64,000 nt of DNA from Campylobacterales bacterium (lineage in GTDB: Bacteria; Campylobacterota; Campylobacteria; Campylobacterales; Sulfurospirillaceae). The notes beneath the pieces were generated by a model, which searched no databases, was not told the origin of the DNA, and saw only the letters and a program-made list of their open reading frames with translations. Every line of letters starts with the position of its first letter. The stretch's first letter is position 1. A program made the translations under genes and the position numbers. Of the stretch, positions 46,576 to 55,816 are shown piece after piece. The stretch lies in contig JAFGFU010000001.1 in the NCBI GenBank assembly GCA_016930915.1, positions 1-64,000 on the forward strand, in the 5' to 3' direction.

Positions 46576-47445
46576 TTAGCGATTTTCATCATAAGGCGCA
46601 TAATCAGCCGAAGCCTTTTCTTTATAGCTATTTTGCTTGCTACTGTCTTGTAATTTTAGGTATTCATCCAAGCGACGACGATTTTCTTCAAAGACTTTTT
46701 CAAAATCATTGTCATCTTTCACTTCACCATTTTGAAATTTTTCGAGTAAAAGATTCGAACTTCCTGTCATGACCAGATATTTAATAGAGCCGTATTCAAA
46801 AAGAACAACACTGTTTTGGGTATCAATAGGTTTTTTATGTAAAAGAGTCACTTCTTGAGCAGAGGTTGTTTTTTGATTAAAGAGCCATGAAGAAGGTGCT
46901 GCATTAACAGGCTGGCCATGTGTTTGGATGGCTATACGTCGTTTAATCCAAAACATTAAAATAATTAAAAGTAGCAGAATAAGAATCACGATAATATAGC
47001 GTGAATCAATCAAATCCATTGTGCCAGAAGATGCTGCGGGTAACGTGCTAGAGACGGCTTCAGAACTTTGTATTTTGGTTGGTTTTTGCATAATGCTACT
47101 TCGAATACGAAGACCAAAACCATCAACAGTTTTTGAAGCTACCACACTAATTTGTTTATCGCTTTTAAGGACAATTTGAAGGGTGTTGTTTTTTTCAGGA
47201 ATCATGATGAGTTCTTGAATAATCGCAGAATTAATGCTTTTCTCAATCATCTTGTCATAACCTAAATCATTGATAGTAAGCATGATGGCATTGGCATCAT
47301 TTTTTTGTGAAATGGCACCTTCGTGTGGTGCATCAAAAGAGAGCATAACATCTACACGATCGGTTCGTTCGTAGACATTATAGGTCAATAAATTCGCAGC
47401 ATGACTCCAAATACACAACGCAATGATTGTCAAGAAAATTTTCAT
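46576..47445 (-). CDS. fliO: Flagellar biosynthesis protein FliO (long epsilon type)
   Basis: 289 aa: an N-terminal signal peptide (about 1-16), a periplasmic AMIN-like beta-rich domain (about 20-115), one membrane helix (about 148-167, VILILLLLIILMFWIKRR) and a cytoplasmic tail with a FliO-like start (QEVTLLHKKPID, then VLFEYGSIKYLV). It would help assemble FliP in the flagellar export gate. It overlaps fliN by 4 nt, the order seen in Campylobacter, where the homologue is FliO. The call rests on context and layout more than on motifs. Confidence 0.75.
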   Translation of the reverse strand: MKIFLTIIALCIWSHAANLLTYNVYERTDRVDVMLSFDAPHEGAISQKNDANAIMLTINDLGYDKMIEKSINSAIIQELIMIPEKNNTLQIVLKSDKQISVVASKTVDGFGLRIRSSIMQKPTKIQSSEAVSSTLPAASSGTMDLIDSRYIIVILILLLLIILMFWIKRRIAIQTHGQPVNAAPSSWLFNQKTTSAQEVTLLHKKPIDTQNSVVLFEYGSIKYLVMTGSSNLLLEKFQNGEVKDDNDFEKVFEENRRRLDEYLKLQDSSKQNSYKEKASADYAPYDENR

Positions 47446-47753
47446 CGATTCTCTTTTTTAAAGTATTGAATAACCGTTTTAGAATCCAAAATTTCATTAA
47501 TACGAATGGCAAGGTTTTTTTCATAAACCATCACTTCGCCTTTACCAAAAATTTTATTGTTAATATAAAGCTCAACACTCTCTCCCGCTGGTTTTTCAAG
47601 GTCAATGACAGAGCCTTTTTCCAGTTTTAAAAGACGTTGAATGGTGATATTGGTTGTTCCCAGTTCTGCCACAAAATCAACACTAATGTCCAGCAAATTT
47701 TCAAATCCTGAAAGCAGTTTGCGTTCAACATACTCTTGATCAGCTGCGTCCAA
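47442..47753 (-). CDS. fliN: Flagellar motor switch protein FliN
   Basis: 103 aa, almost wholly a SpoA domain: LLDISVDFVAELGTTNITI, LKLEKGSVIDLEKPAGESV and GEVMVYEKNLAIRI are classic FliN stretches. It forms the C-ring with FliM and FliG and sets rotation direction. First gene of a minus-strand run with fliO; a TATAAT -10 lies 70 bp upstream. Confidence 0.93.
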   Translation of the reverse strand: MDAADQEYVERKLLSGFENLLDISVDFVAELGTTNITIQRLLKLEKGSVIDLEKPAGESVELYINNKIFGKGEVMVYEKNLAIRINEILDSKTVIQYFKKENR

Positions 47754-47821
47754 TGGTTTTCCTTTGAAATATGTTGATTAAATAAAGCAAAAACTCTTCC
47801 AAGCCTCGCTAAATGAGGTTT

Positions 47822-47827
47822 ATTATA
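47822..47827 (-). promoter_or_regulatory. Candidate -10 for fliN-fliO
   Basis: The minus strand reads ACTATAATAAACC; TATAAT is at 47822-47827, about 70 nt before the fliN start and after the xth end. A weak CCTC/GAGG hairpin (47804-47818) lies in the leader. No sigma-54 GG-GC pair was noticed in this gap. Confidence 0.45.
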
Positions 47828-47874
47828 GTTTATTTTGTTTAAATTGTTTATTAACCCCTTTTTACATGTAAAGA

Positions 47875-48639
47875 TTACAACGCTATCTCAATCCCCACAG
47901 GACAATGATCCGAACCATGAATCTCATTTAAAATAAAAGCATCATTGAGTTTGCTTTTAAGCTCATTGGAGATAAAAAAGTAGTCAATTCTCCATCCCAC
48001 ATTTCGCTCTCTAGCCCCTGAGCGATAGGACCACCACGAGTAGGCATCTTTCACATCACCGTGCACTTCTCTAAAGGTATCAAGATAGCCCTTCTCTAAA
48101 AGGGTGTCCATCCATGCACGCTCAATGGGTAGAAAGCCTGAAGTGTTTTCATTGGCTTTTGGGTTTGCAAGGTCGATTTCACGGTGTGCGGTATTGACAT
48201 CACCGCAAATAATAATCCCTTTTCCTTTTTGACGCAACGTTTCGGTATGTGCTAAAAAATCACTGTAAAATTTCATTTTATGACTAAGGCGTTCTTCACT
48301 TTGCTGGCCGTTGGGAAAATAGACATTAAACAGGGCAACATCTCCAAAATGATGCTCCAAAATGCGCCCCTCTTTGGTATGGTCGATATGCCATGCGGTA
48401 TCTGTTGTATCAAAGGTTTGTGTGGAAAAGCTCATGGTGCCAGAGTAGCCTTTTTTGCTTGCAGAGTTGATATGTTTACATGTAAAAGGGTGTGTGAAAA
48501 GAGGTTCAGGGATCTGAGGTGCTTCTGCTTTGATTTCTTGCAAACACAAAACATCAGGTTTTATCTCATCGACCCATGAAAAACCATTTTTATTTGCAAC
48601 TGCACGAATGCCATTGACATTCCACGAGATTAGTTTCAT
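47875..48639 (-). CDS. xth: Exodeoxyribonuclease III
   Basis: 254 aa of the Mg-dependent exonuclease III/APE family, acting at abasic sites in base-excision repair. Catalytic motifs are ISWNVNGIRA (Asn), LCLQEIKAE (Glu about 34), FNVYFPNGQ (Tyr), CGDVNTAHREIDLA (Asp/Asn) and HGSDHCPVGI (final Asp-His). Exact palindrome copies lie inside (48476, FTCK) and on both sides (47862, 4 nt after the stop; 48705, 66 nt before the start). Confidence 0.95.
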   Translation of the reverse strand: MKLISWNVNGIRAVANKNGFSWVDEIKPDVLCLQEIKAEAPQIPEPLFTHPFTCKHINSASKKGYSGTMSFSTQTFDTTDTAWHIDHTKEGRILEHHFGDVALFNVYFPNGQQSEERLSHKMKFYSDFLAHTETLRQKGKGIIICGDVNTAHREIDLANPKANENTSGFLPIERAWMDTLLEKGYLDTFREVHGDVKDAYSWWSYRSGARERNVGWRIDYFFISNELKSKLNDAFILNEIHGSDHCPVGIEIAL

Positions 48640-48768
48640 TCATCATCCTTCATTATTCTGTAGGCAGAATCCTAGCACAGGCATCTTGAAAGGGATGTTT
48701 GGTTTTACATGTAAAGAGAAAAAAGAAGGGTGATGTACCACGCACGAATGCATTGGTACATCTTTTTT

Positions 48769-49962
48769 TTAGAGAATATTGTTAAATAAGATACCAATTC
48801 CCCATGCAAAATAAATTGCCATCCACGCTATCATAATATAAAGTGTGGATTGTCCTAATCTACTCACCATCACATCTTTGGAACCATCAAAAACACCTTC
48901 GTTTTTACCTACTTTCCATGCCATAGTAAGTAAATATGCCACGCCGACAAAGCCCATAATAAGGAACGTTGAGAGGAACATAACAATCGTTGGAATTTCA
49001 AGATTGACAGGATAATCATAAATGTTATAGCCTAAATCTATCATAAGATCGAAACGAATCAGCTCTCTTATGGTTGAAATCAAAAGGGCAACGATGACTA
49101 AAACCAAGGTTGTGTAGTAGCTATTGCGATTGGTTTTTGCCATGACTAAAAGTACTAAAACACCCACAACCGTGGCAAGCGATACGGGATGAAAGAGATA
49201 GCCAACTTGGAACATCCATAGTACAAAAAGTACGGCACTAATCAGTAGTCCAATGACAGAAAGAGTTGTTCCTAGTTTAGCACTGTACTCAATAAAGGAT
49301 GCTTCAAAATCTTTACGTGTAGATAAAAAACGGCTGTAATTTTGTAGAAAAATACCCACCACAGGAATGCTCAAACTTACCATAAATGCTAAACGAATGA
49401 TATCAACATTAAACGTCCAACCACTGGTATCGACCACACCATTTGGAGCATACATATTCATCCACTCGTTAGGCATAAGTGACGTTACGGTAAAATTGTG
49501 CATTAAAATGCCCGCAAAAACTAAGATGCCAAAAGAGATAAAGCCAATGAAGGTACTGCTTGATTTTTGAGCTTTATTGGCGTAGTAGTACCAATAATAC
49601 ATACAATAACCCACAATTAAAGAATAAATAAAAATGAAAACCCACATACCAGAGAGCGTATTGGTCACGTACCAATTTGGGTCATAAATGACTTGCGTAA
49701 ACAAAAGTGGTGCAACGCCTAAAACAATCAAAATCGAAACGCTGATTTTGCCTGTTTGAATGAGGTGTGGTGTTAAAATACTCCAATGTTTATCGCTTCC
49801 TCCTTTGGCAGAACCATAAAGTGATAAGCCCAGTGAGCCTAAAGACAGAAGCACAAAAGCGATGTGCAATGCCCATGTTAAGACATAGAGTATTTGAAAA
49901 ACAATGGGGTAAAAAGGAACCCCAGCAGGGTCTCTTAGTGCTAATAATACAGATGCGTCCAT
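48769..49962 (-). CDS. Membrane subunit II of a bd-oxidase-like complex
   Basis: 397 aa with about nine or ten hydrophobic segments. It follows the CydA-like gene after 9 nt and is surely its partner. It lacks the N-terminal pattern I know from classical CydB (VTDGFDMG). A His in a first-helix stretch (WALHIAFVLLSLG) and helices with Trp/Tyr clusters (CMYYWYYYA) resemble the CydA-type half instead, so this may be a CydA'-like or divergent CydB-like subunit. Which of these is right cannot be settled by eye. The gene holds no copy of the iterated palindrome. Confidence 0.62.
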   Translation of the reverse strand: MDASVLLALRDPAGVPFYPIVFQILYVLTWALHIAFVLLSLGSLGLSLYGSAKGGSDKHWSILTPHLIQTGKISVSILIVLGVAPLLFTQVIYDPNWYVTNTLSGMWVFIFIYSLIVGYCMYYWYYYANKAQKSSSTFIGFISFGILVFAGILMHNFTVTSLMPNEWMNMYAPNGVVDTSGWTFNVDIIRLAFMVSLSIPVVGIFLQNYSRFLSTRKDFEASFIEYSAKLGTTLSVIGLLISAVLFVLWMFQVGYLFHPVSLATVVGVLVLLVMAKTNRNSYYTTLVLVIVALLISTIRELIRFDLMIDLGYNIYDYPVNLEIPTIVMFLSTFLIMGFVGVAYLLTMAWKVGKNEGVFDGSKDVMVSRLGQSTLYIMIAWMAIYFAWGIGILFNNIL

Positions 49963-49971
49963 AGTTTCTCC

Positions 49972-51309
49972 TTAGTATTTAAGCGATGCAAGGTATTCTG
50001 CCATGGCATCGTATTCGTGTTCGGGTAATTTTAAGGTTGGCATATAGGAAAATGCGCCATCGCCCATAGCATATAAAATGGCTTTAATTCCATCCTTATC
50101 CATTCCCGTGAGTTTGTCTTTTAATGGTCTATAAACCCCTGTTGTTTCTAGTGAGTGGCAGTTTGAACATGCCATTTTAGAGAGAAGTGCACCTGCTTCA
50201 AGTTTGTTCTCTTCTGTGATTGTTTTAAGATTTTTCGGTACAAAAGGATTGACTTGTAAAAGCCCTTTCTCTGCAATAATAGGCAACTCACTTTTAATAT
50301 TTTTGCCAGGAACATCACGACTGATAATTTGGTTAGAGTAGATGTATTGACCTGCAACATAAGGTTTTCTCATAGACTCTCTTAGTTTCTCTCCTGACCA
50401 CAAACCAGAAATGAGAATGACAGCGATCATCGTGCTTGCTAAAGCTGGATGAATCAGTTTTGGTTTGATGATAGCAATGGCAAAATAGCTCATAAAAACA
50501 AGTGTCAGGATAATTCTATTTTGGATAATTGTCTCTTTTGAAAAGGCAAAAACCGCATGGGCATTGTCAGGCAATGTTCCCATATACCATACAAAGAAGA
50601 AGAGGGTAATAAACCCACCAAAAATACTCACATAACCCATTTTTCGGCTGAGTTCATTGGAGAGTTCTTCGTTCTCTTTGCGCATAGCGCTAGAGATGAC
50701 CAAACCAATAACGCCTGACATCATAATCATAAAGCCAACACGTAGGAACATATGTGGGAAAGTGTTGATACCAAAAAAAGCATCACTTGCACTACCTGTG
50801 GCATAGTACGCCTGTGTGCCTGGCCACATCATAAAGCTGATGATACCAATAATAAGTGCTAAGGTTCCCACCGAAGCAAGAGCAAAGGTGTAGGTAAGTT
50901 GTAAATGTGTTTTTTTATCTATTTTGTTCATGAAGTAAACCAGTACAAAAACACCAATGACTTCATAAATAAAAAAGACCCATTCCGTTGCCCAGACCCA
51001 CACAAAGTTGTGAATGAGTGCACTAATGCCCCTAGGACTAGCCGCCGTTGCCGTGTACCAAATACCAGGTCCTGTAATGGATCCTAAGACATAGGAAAAT
51101 ATCAGCAAGAACATGCCGTACTTTTTCATGTACGGGTAGTAATCACTCCTGTTTTCTTTATAGGCTTTGTGTGACAAAAAGGCAAACAACATCGCCGCCC
51201 CAACAGAAGTATGTGAAAATAAGATGTGTATCGTGCCCGTAATACCCATCATCCAAGCACTTCCATACTCAGGAAAATAAAACAATGGAAATTGTCCTAT
51301 TATATCCAT
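49972..51309 (-). CDS. Cytochrome bd oxidase-like subunit I with fused C-terminal cytochrome c
   Basis: 445 aa. The first part follows CydA: a His-bearing helix (TIHILFSHTSVGAAM), GSITGPGIWYTA and Glu-containing helix EWVFFIYEVIG, with MWPGTQAY later. About eight or nine membrane segments run to about 320. I see no GRQPW or Q-loop of quinol-oxidising CydA. The C-terminal about 90 residues form a c-type cytochrome domain with one CSNCH heme site and a distal methionine candidate in YMPTLKLPEHE. The layout matches the cytochrome c-fused (OR-C) branch of the bd superfamily. Electron donor and substrate (oxygen or other) are unproven. The ribosome site AAGGAGAG precedes ATG 51309. Confidence 0.75.
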   Translation of the reverse strand: MDIIGQFPLFYFPEYGSAWMMGITGTIHILFSHTSVGAAMLFAFLSHKAYKENRSDYYPYMKKYGMFLLIFSYVLGSITGPGIWYTATAASPRGISALIHNFVWVWATEWVFFIYEVIGVFVLVYFMNKIDKKTHLQLTYTFALASVGTLALIIGIISFMMWPGTQAYYATGSASDAFFGINTFPHMFLRVGFMIMMSGVIGLVISSAMRKENEELSNELSRKMGYVSIFGGFITLFFFVWYMGTLPDNAHAVFAFSKETIIQNRIILTLVFMSYFAIAIIKPKLIHPALASTMIAVILISGLWSGEKLRESMRKPYVAGQYIYSNQIISRDVPGKNIKSELPIIAEKGLLQVNPFVPKNLKTITEENKLEAGALLSKMACSNCHSLETTGVYRPLKDKLTGMDKDGIKAILYAMGDGAFSYMPTLKLPEHEYDAMAEYLASLKY

Positions 51310-51763
51310 GAACTCTCCTTTAGTTAAATTTTTTCAATTCACGGATATTATTAAACAGACGTGTTAAATATGTGTTAATTTAATTTGAAATTAAGAAAAT
51401 AATTAGAAATTTTTATATTAATGTTACATATTAAGAAACAAATTATAGAAAGATTAAGTAATAGACTTCTTGCAAAACTCATTTTGTAAGAAGGAAAAGC
51501 ATTAAGGGTGCGTGAGCTTTCTGCCAAAGATTACCCAGTATTAATGTAGCCTTTAGAGCTTTGCTTTAAAGGCGTGTCAAGAGTTCTGCAAGAACTCTAA
51601 TGAAAATATGTAGTTTTACATGTAAAAAAGAGTAGAGCCATATCTTAAAAGCCCAATTTGATCTATCTGTGTTCTAATGTAAATCTTAGTTTATGGTGTT
51701 AATAAAAATTTGGGAGAAGCTTTTTAATGCCTTCACGCTAGACTCAAAACAAAAAGAGAAGTC
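51310..51763. other. 454-bp gap with promoter repeats and three hairpins; no gene seen
   Basis: The left part (51310-51440) is A/T-rich and is probably the cyd-like promoter region. The middle holds three inverted repeats in a row: 51466-51477 with 51482-51493 (12 bp, one G-T pair), 51549-51559 with 51563-51573 (11 bp, one mismatch), and 51580-51587 with 51591-51598 (8 bp, perfect). A TTACATGTAA copy follows at 51616. No open reading frame with a ribosome site was found. A small RNA, a degraded insertion sequence or stacked terminators are possible. Confidence 0.55.
51361..51378 (-). promoter_or_regulatory. Direct repeats 11 bp apart upstream of the cyd-like operon
   Basis: GTGTTAA occurs at 51361-51367 and 51372-51378, an 11-bp period, so both copies face the same side of the helix (TTAACAC on the coding strand of the operon). 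This arrangement is typical of OmpR-type response regulators. It is 52-69 bp upstream of ATG 51309. TAATAT-like -10 sequences lie between the repeats and the gene. Confidence 0.45.
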
Positions 51764-52249
51764 ATGAAAGAGTTTATCGCCACTGTTCAAACTGCCATTA
51801 TTAGTACATTGGATAAAAAGAATCATCCTTTTAGTTCGTATGCACCTTACATTTACGATAACAACCGTTTTTATGTCTACATTTCTGACATCGCAACCCA
51901 CGCCAAAAACATTCAAAGAAACCCCAAAGCCTCACTTTTTTTTGTGGAAGATGAGAGTAAAACGGAGAATGTATTTGCCAGAAAGCGTGTGTCATTGCAA
52001 TGCGATAGCCAAAAAATTGAGCGAGGCAGTGAACGCTTTGAAGTGGTGCTGGACTTGTTTGCTGAAAAATTTGATGCCAAAATGGTTGGTACACTGAAAA
52101 AAATGTTGGACTTTAATCTGTACGAGTTCAAAGTGAATTACGGTGAAGCGACGTTTGGATTTGGGAAAGCCTATTTTATCGGTGGAGAACATATGGATGA
52201 ATTGATTGCTCGGAGTGAAGTAAATCCACATCATGGGGTAAGCAAATAG
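51764..52249 (+). CDS. HugZ-like heme-binding/pyridoxamine-oxidase-fold protein
   Basis: 161 aa. The split beta-barrel fold shows in the N-terminal stretch TVQTAIISTLDKKNHPFSSYAPYI, FYVYISDIATHAKNI and PKASLFFVEDE, and in the C-terminal NLYEFKVNYGEATFGFGKAYFI. This is the layout of HugZ/ChuZ proteins of Helicobacter and Campylobacter, which degrade heme to release iron. Here it is shorter than those (about 250 aa), holding only the barrel part plus a short tail with a His pair (NPHHG). Heme oxygenase activity is inferred. The ribosome site AGAGAAG lies before ATG 51764. Confidence 0.75.
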   Translation: MKEFIATVQTAIISTLDKKNHPFSSYAPYIYDNNRFYVYISDIATHAKNIQRNPKASLFFVEDESKTENVFARKRVSLQCDSQKIERGSERFEVVLDLFAEKFDAKMVGTLKKMLDFNLYEFKVNYGEATFGFGKAYFIGGEHMDELIARSEVNPHHGVSK

Positions 52250-52253
52250 TGTA

Positions 52254-52282
52254 TTGACAAAGCATCTACAAAATACTAAAAT
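52254..52282 (+). promoter_or_regulatory. Consensus sigma-70 promoter for the toxin-antitoxin pair
   Basis: TTGACA (52254-52259), a 17-bp spacer, then TAAAAT (52277-52282). This is one of the few sites in the window with a full -35 and ideal spacing. Transcription should start near 52289, giving a short leader to GTG 52308 with AAGGAAA in between. Confidence 0.7.
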
Positions 52283-52307
52283 ATTTCATCAACGATAAGG
52301 AAAAACT

Positions 52308-52589
52308 GTGGATAAAGTGATTCGTTGGGATGAAGCAAAAAATCAACTCTTGCAACTTCAACGAGGTGTGAGTTTTGAAGAGGTGCTTGAGTTAATTGAA
52401 CAAGGGAGTATTTTAAATCGACTGATGCACCCCAACCATGAAAAATACCCGCATCAAGAGATTTTTGTGGTTGAGATGAAAGGCTACATTTGGTACGTGC
52501 CTTTCGTGGAAAATGAAAGTGAGATATTTTTAAAGACCATAATTCCTAGTCGAAAATTGGTCAAAATGTTTGGAGGGAAAAAACAGTGA
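52308..52589 (+). CDS. BrnT-like toxin of a type II toxin-antitoxin module
   Basis: 93 aa from GTG 52308 (AAGGAAA upstream). VIRWDEAKNQLLQLQRGVSFEEVLELIEQG at the N terminus follows the BrnT/RelE-like pattern (basic FxWDxxKN...GVSFEEA) and the C-terminal FLKTIIPSRK is the expected basic end. Such toxins are ribosome-associated or free RNases. The antitoxin gene follows with a 4-nt overlap, and the pair has its own consensus promoter. The order toxin then antitoxin matches brnT-brnA. Activity is unproven. Confidence 0.75.
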   Translation: MDKVIRWDEAKNQLLQLQRGVSFEEVLELIEQGSILNRLMHPNHEKYPHQEIFVVEMKGYIWYVPFVENESEIFLKTIIPSRKLVKMFGGKKQ

Positions 52590-52876
52590 AAACAAAAAAA
52601 ATAGTCCTAGATGCTGAAGAATTAGAGCTTTTAAGTGAAATAGAAGCAGGCGAATGGAGTGAAAAATCACTGGACAAGAACGAGCTAAGTGCTTACCAAA
52701 ACCATGCCAAATATACAAAATCACTGAATGAAAAAAGACAAACCACCATTCGCTTTTCCGTTAGTGACCTAGCTATCCTCAAAGCAAAATCCAAAGAGCT
52801 AGGCATCGGATACCAAAACCTCATTCAAGCGTTGGTGCATAACTATGTGAAGGGTGATATTAAGCTGGAAGTGTGA
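52586..52876 (+). CDS. BrnA/CopG-like antitoxin
   Basis: 96 aa from GTG 52586, overlapping the toxin stop (GTGA). An acidic N-terminal half (VLDAEELELLSEIEAGEW) likely covers the toxin. The C-terminal RQTTIRFSVSDLAILKAKSKELGIGYQNLIQALV is a ribbon-helix-helix DNA-binding domain. It should neutralise the toxin and repress the shared promoter. A TTACATGTAA copy lies 11 nt after the stop (52888). Confidence 0.76.
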   Translation: MKTKKIVLDAEELELLSEIEAGEWSEKSLDKNELSAYQNHAKYTKSLNEKRQTTIRFSVSDLAILKAKSKELGIGYQNLIQALVHNYVKGDIKLEV

Positions 52877-52937
52877 GGGTTTTGGCTTTACATGTAAAAG
52901 TGAATAGGGAAGTAATAAAAGTTTAGCTCAGACCCCT

Positions 52938-52976
52938 ATTTTCAATGAAAAATTGAAAATCTAAATATGCTATAAT
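52938..52976 (+). promoter_or_regulatory. Perfect hairpin next to an extended -10 before the orphan membrane gene
   Basis: A 9-bp perfect inverted repeat (52938-52946 with 52952-52960, 5-nt loop) is followed by TGCTATAAT (52968-52976), an extended -10. The repeat overlaps the -35 zone of that promoter, so it is better placed as an operator than as a terminator; it could also end the toxin-antitoxin transcript. Confidence 0.5.
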
Positions 52977-53030
52977 GGGCATATGAAATATAATTTCTTA
53001 TTCAACTAGTTTTGACATAAGGTTAGATTT

Positions 53031-53573
53031 GTGAAGCCTATATTGACGTTAAAAAAACAAAATAATTTTAATAAATTCAATTTTTTACTAACTGAAATAC
53101 TTTTTTGGACGACTATAGCCATTGGCGGATTAATATATGGAGGACAACCTTATTTAGTCAATGCACTATTAATCTTTTTGGTTGCTATTTCTTATTTTTT
53201 TTATTTAACTAAGTTGTATGATAACATAATAGATTCTATTGAAAAATGTTATGAAATAGAAATTTTTCAAGATACTATTCGCATCAATCAAAAAAATCTA
53301 TTAAATATTAGAGATATTTATTTCGATGTACCATTTTATGCTATGGGATACTACCCTCAATATGATTTTGGTACTATAAAAGATCATACAGGCAAAGAGC
53401 TTTTCAAAATTTACTTTAGCGTCAATAGATATATAATAAAGGAATGTGTGATCTTTGACATATCTGCCCAGAAATTGAAACAACTTATTGATGATTTAAA
53501 ATTTCGCATAGAAACTGATGATAAGGCTCATGAAATGATTGCAAAGCTAAAATTAAGAAAAGTAAAAGAGTAA
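53031..53573 (+). CDS. Orphan membrane protein, function unknown
   Basis: 180 aa from GTG 53031 with AAGG upstream. Two membrane helices (about 20-38 and 42-62) are followed by a soluble beta-rich domain (about 75-150) and a charged end. The A/T-rich composition exceeds that of its neighbours, which suggests an acquired gene. No motif is recognised. It stands alone between the toxin-antitoxin pair and thiC and is flanked by exact TTACATGTAA copies (52888 and 53640). Confidence 0.6.
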   Translation: MKPILTLKKQNNFNKFNFLLTEILFWTTIAIGGLIYGGQPYLVNALLIFLVAISYFFYLTKLYDNIIDSIEKCYEIEIFQDTIRINQKNLLNIRDIYFDVPFYAMGYYPQYDFGTIKDHTGKELFKIYFSVNRYIIKECVIFDISAQKLKQLIDDLKFRIETDDKAHEMIAKLKLRKVKE

Positions 53574-53684
53574 AAGGAGGGTTAAACTTTTAGTTTGTTA
53601 CTTCACTTAATAAAGGCTATTTTTCTCTTTTAAAATTCTTTACATGTAAAATTATTTTAGTCGTATTGTAAAGCAGAAATAGAA

Positions 53685-53714
53685 GAAGATAGCCCTTTTT
53701 CAAGGGCTATCTTC
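53685..53714 (-). terminator. Intrinsic terminator after thiC
   Basis: A 13-bp stem (53685-53697 with 53702-53714), loop TTTC, directly after the thiC stop when read on the minus strand. The pairs include a GGGC/GCCC core. The base of the stem abuts the palindrome that contains the thiC stop. There is no long T run, but the stem is strong. Confidence 0.75.
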
Positions 53715-53715
53715 T

Positions 53716-55596
<1,881 letters not shown>

Positions 55597-55599
55597 TTA

Positions 55600-55690
55600 T
55601 TTCCTACGCTGGCATTATCCAGATCAGGTTCATGAAACCGCATTAACGGTCTCTTAGGGTATTATCTCAGCCTTTTACAGCACCCCCACA
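55600..55690 (-). promoter_or_regulatory. TPP riboswitch controlling thiC
   Basis: Read on the minus strand the leader holds GGGGGTGC, then GGCTGAGATAATACCC, and later ACCTGATCTGGATAATGCCA and GCG, the conserved thi-box blocks. They form the three-way junction that binds thiamine pyrophosphate. The element ends about 16 nt before the thiC start and covers the approach to its ribosome site, so control of translation initiation is likely; no separate terminator hairpin is seen between them. Confidence 0.96.
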
Positions 55691-55716
55691 GACAATGGTA
55701 AACAGTTTAAAAGTTG

Positions 55717-55722
55717 ATTATA
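55717..55722 (-). promoter_or_regulatory. -10 element of the thiC promoter
   Basis: The minus strand reads TTGTATAATC; TATAAT is at 55717-55722. Transcription would begin near 55710, about 20 nt before the first conserved riboswitch block. Confidence 0.62.
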
Positions 55723-55816
55723 CAAAAGCAGACAAAGAAGTGACTTAAGAAAAAAAGTTGGCTTTTAAAAAATAGATATTTGTTAAAAAGACGTTTCACT
55801 TCTTTACATGTAAAGA

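Noticed and set aside
47804-47818. CCTC/GAGG hairpin as terminator of xth
   Set aside because: The stem has only 4 bp and no T run on the minus strand; it lies instead in the leader of fliN.
51310-51763. A tRNA or known riboswitch in the gap
   Set aside because: No acceptor-CCA/TPsiC-like pattern or recognised riboswitch core was found; only simple hairpins are seen.
51838-52234. Several overlapping open frames on both strands in the HugZ-like gene
   Set aside because: Only the 51764-52249 frame has a ribosome site and a recognisable fold; the others are shadows.
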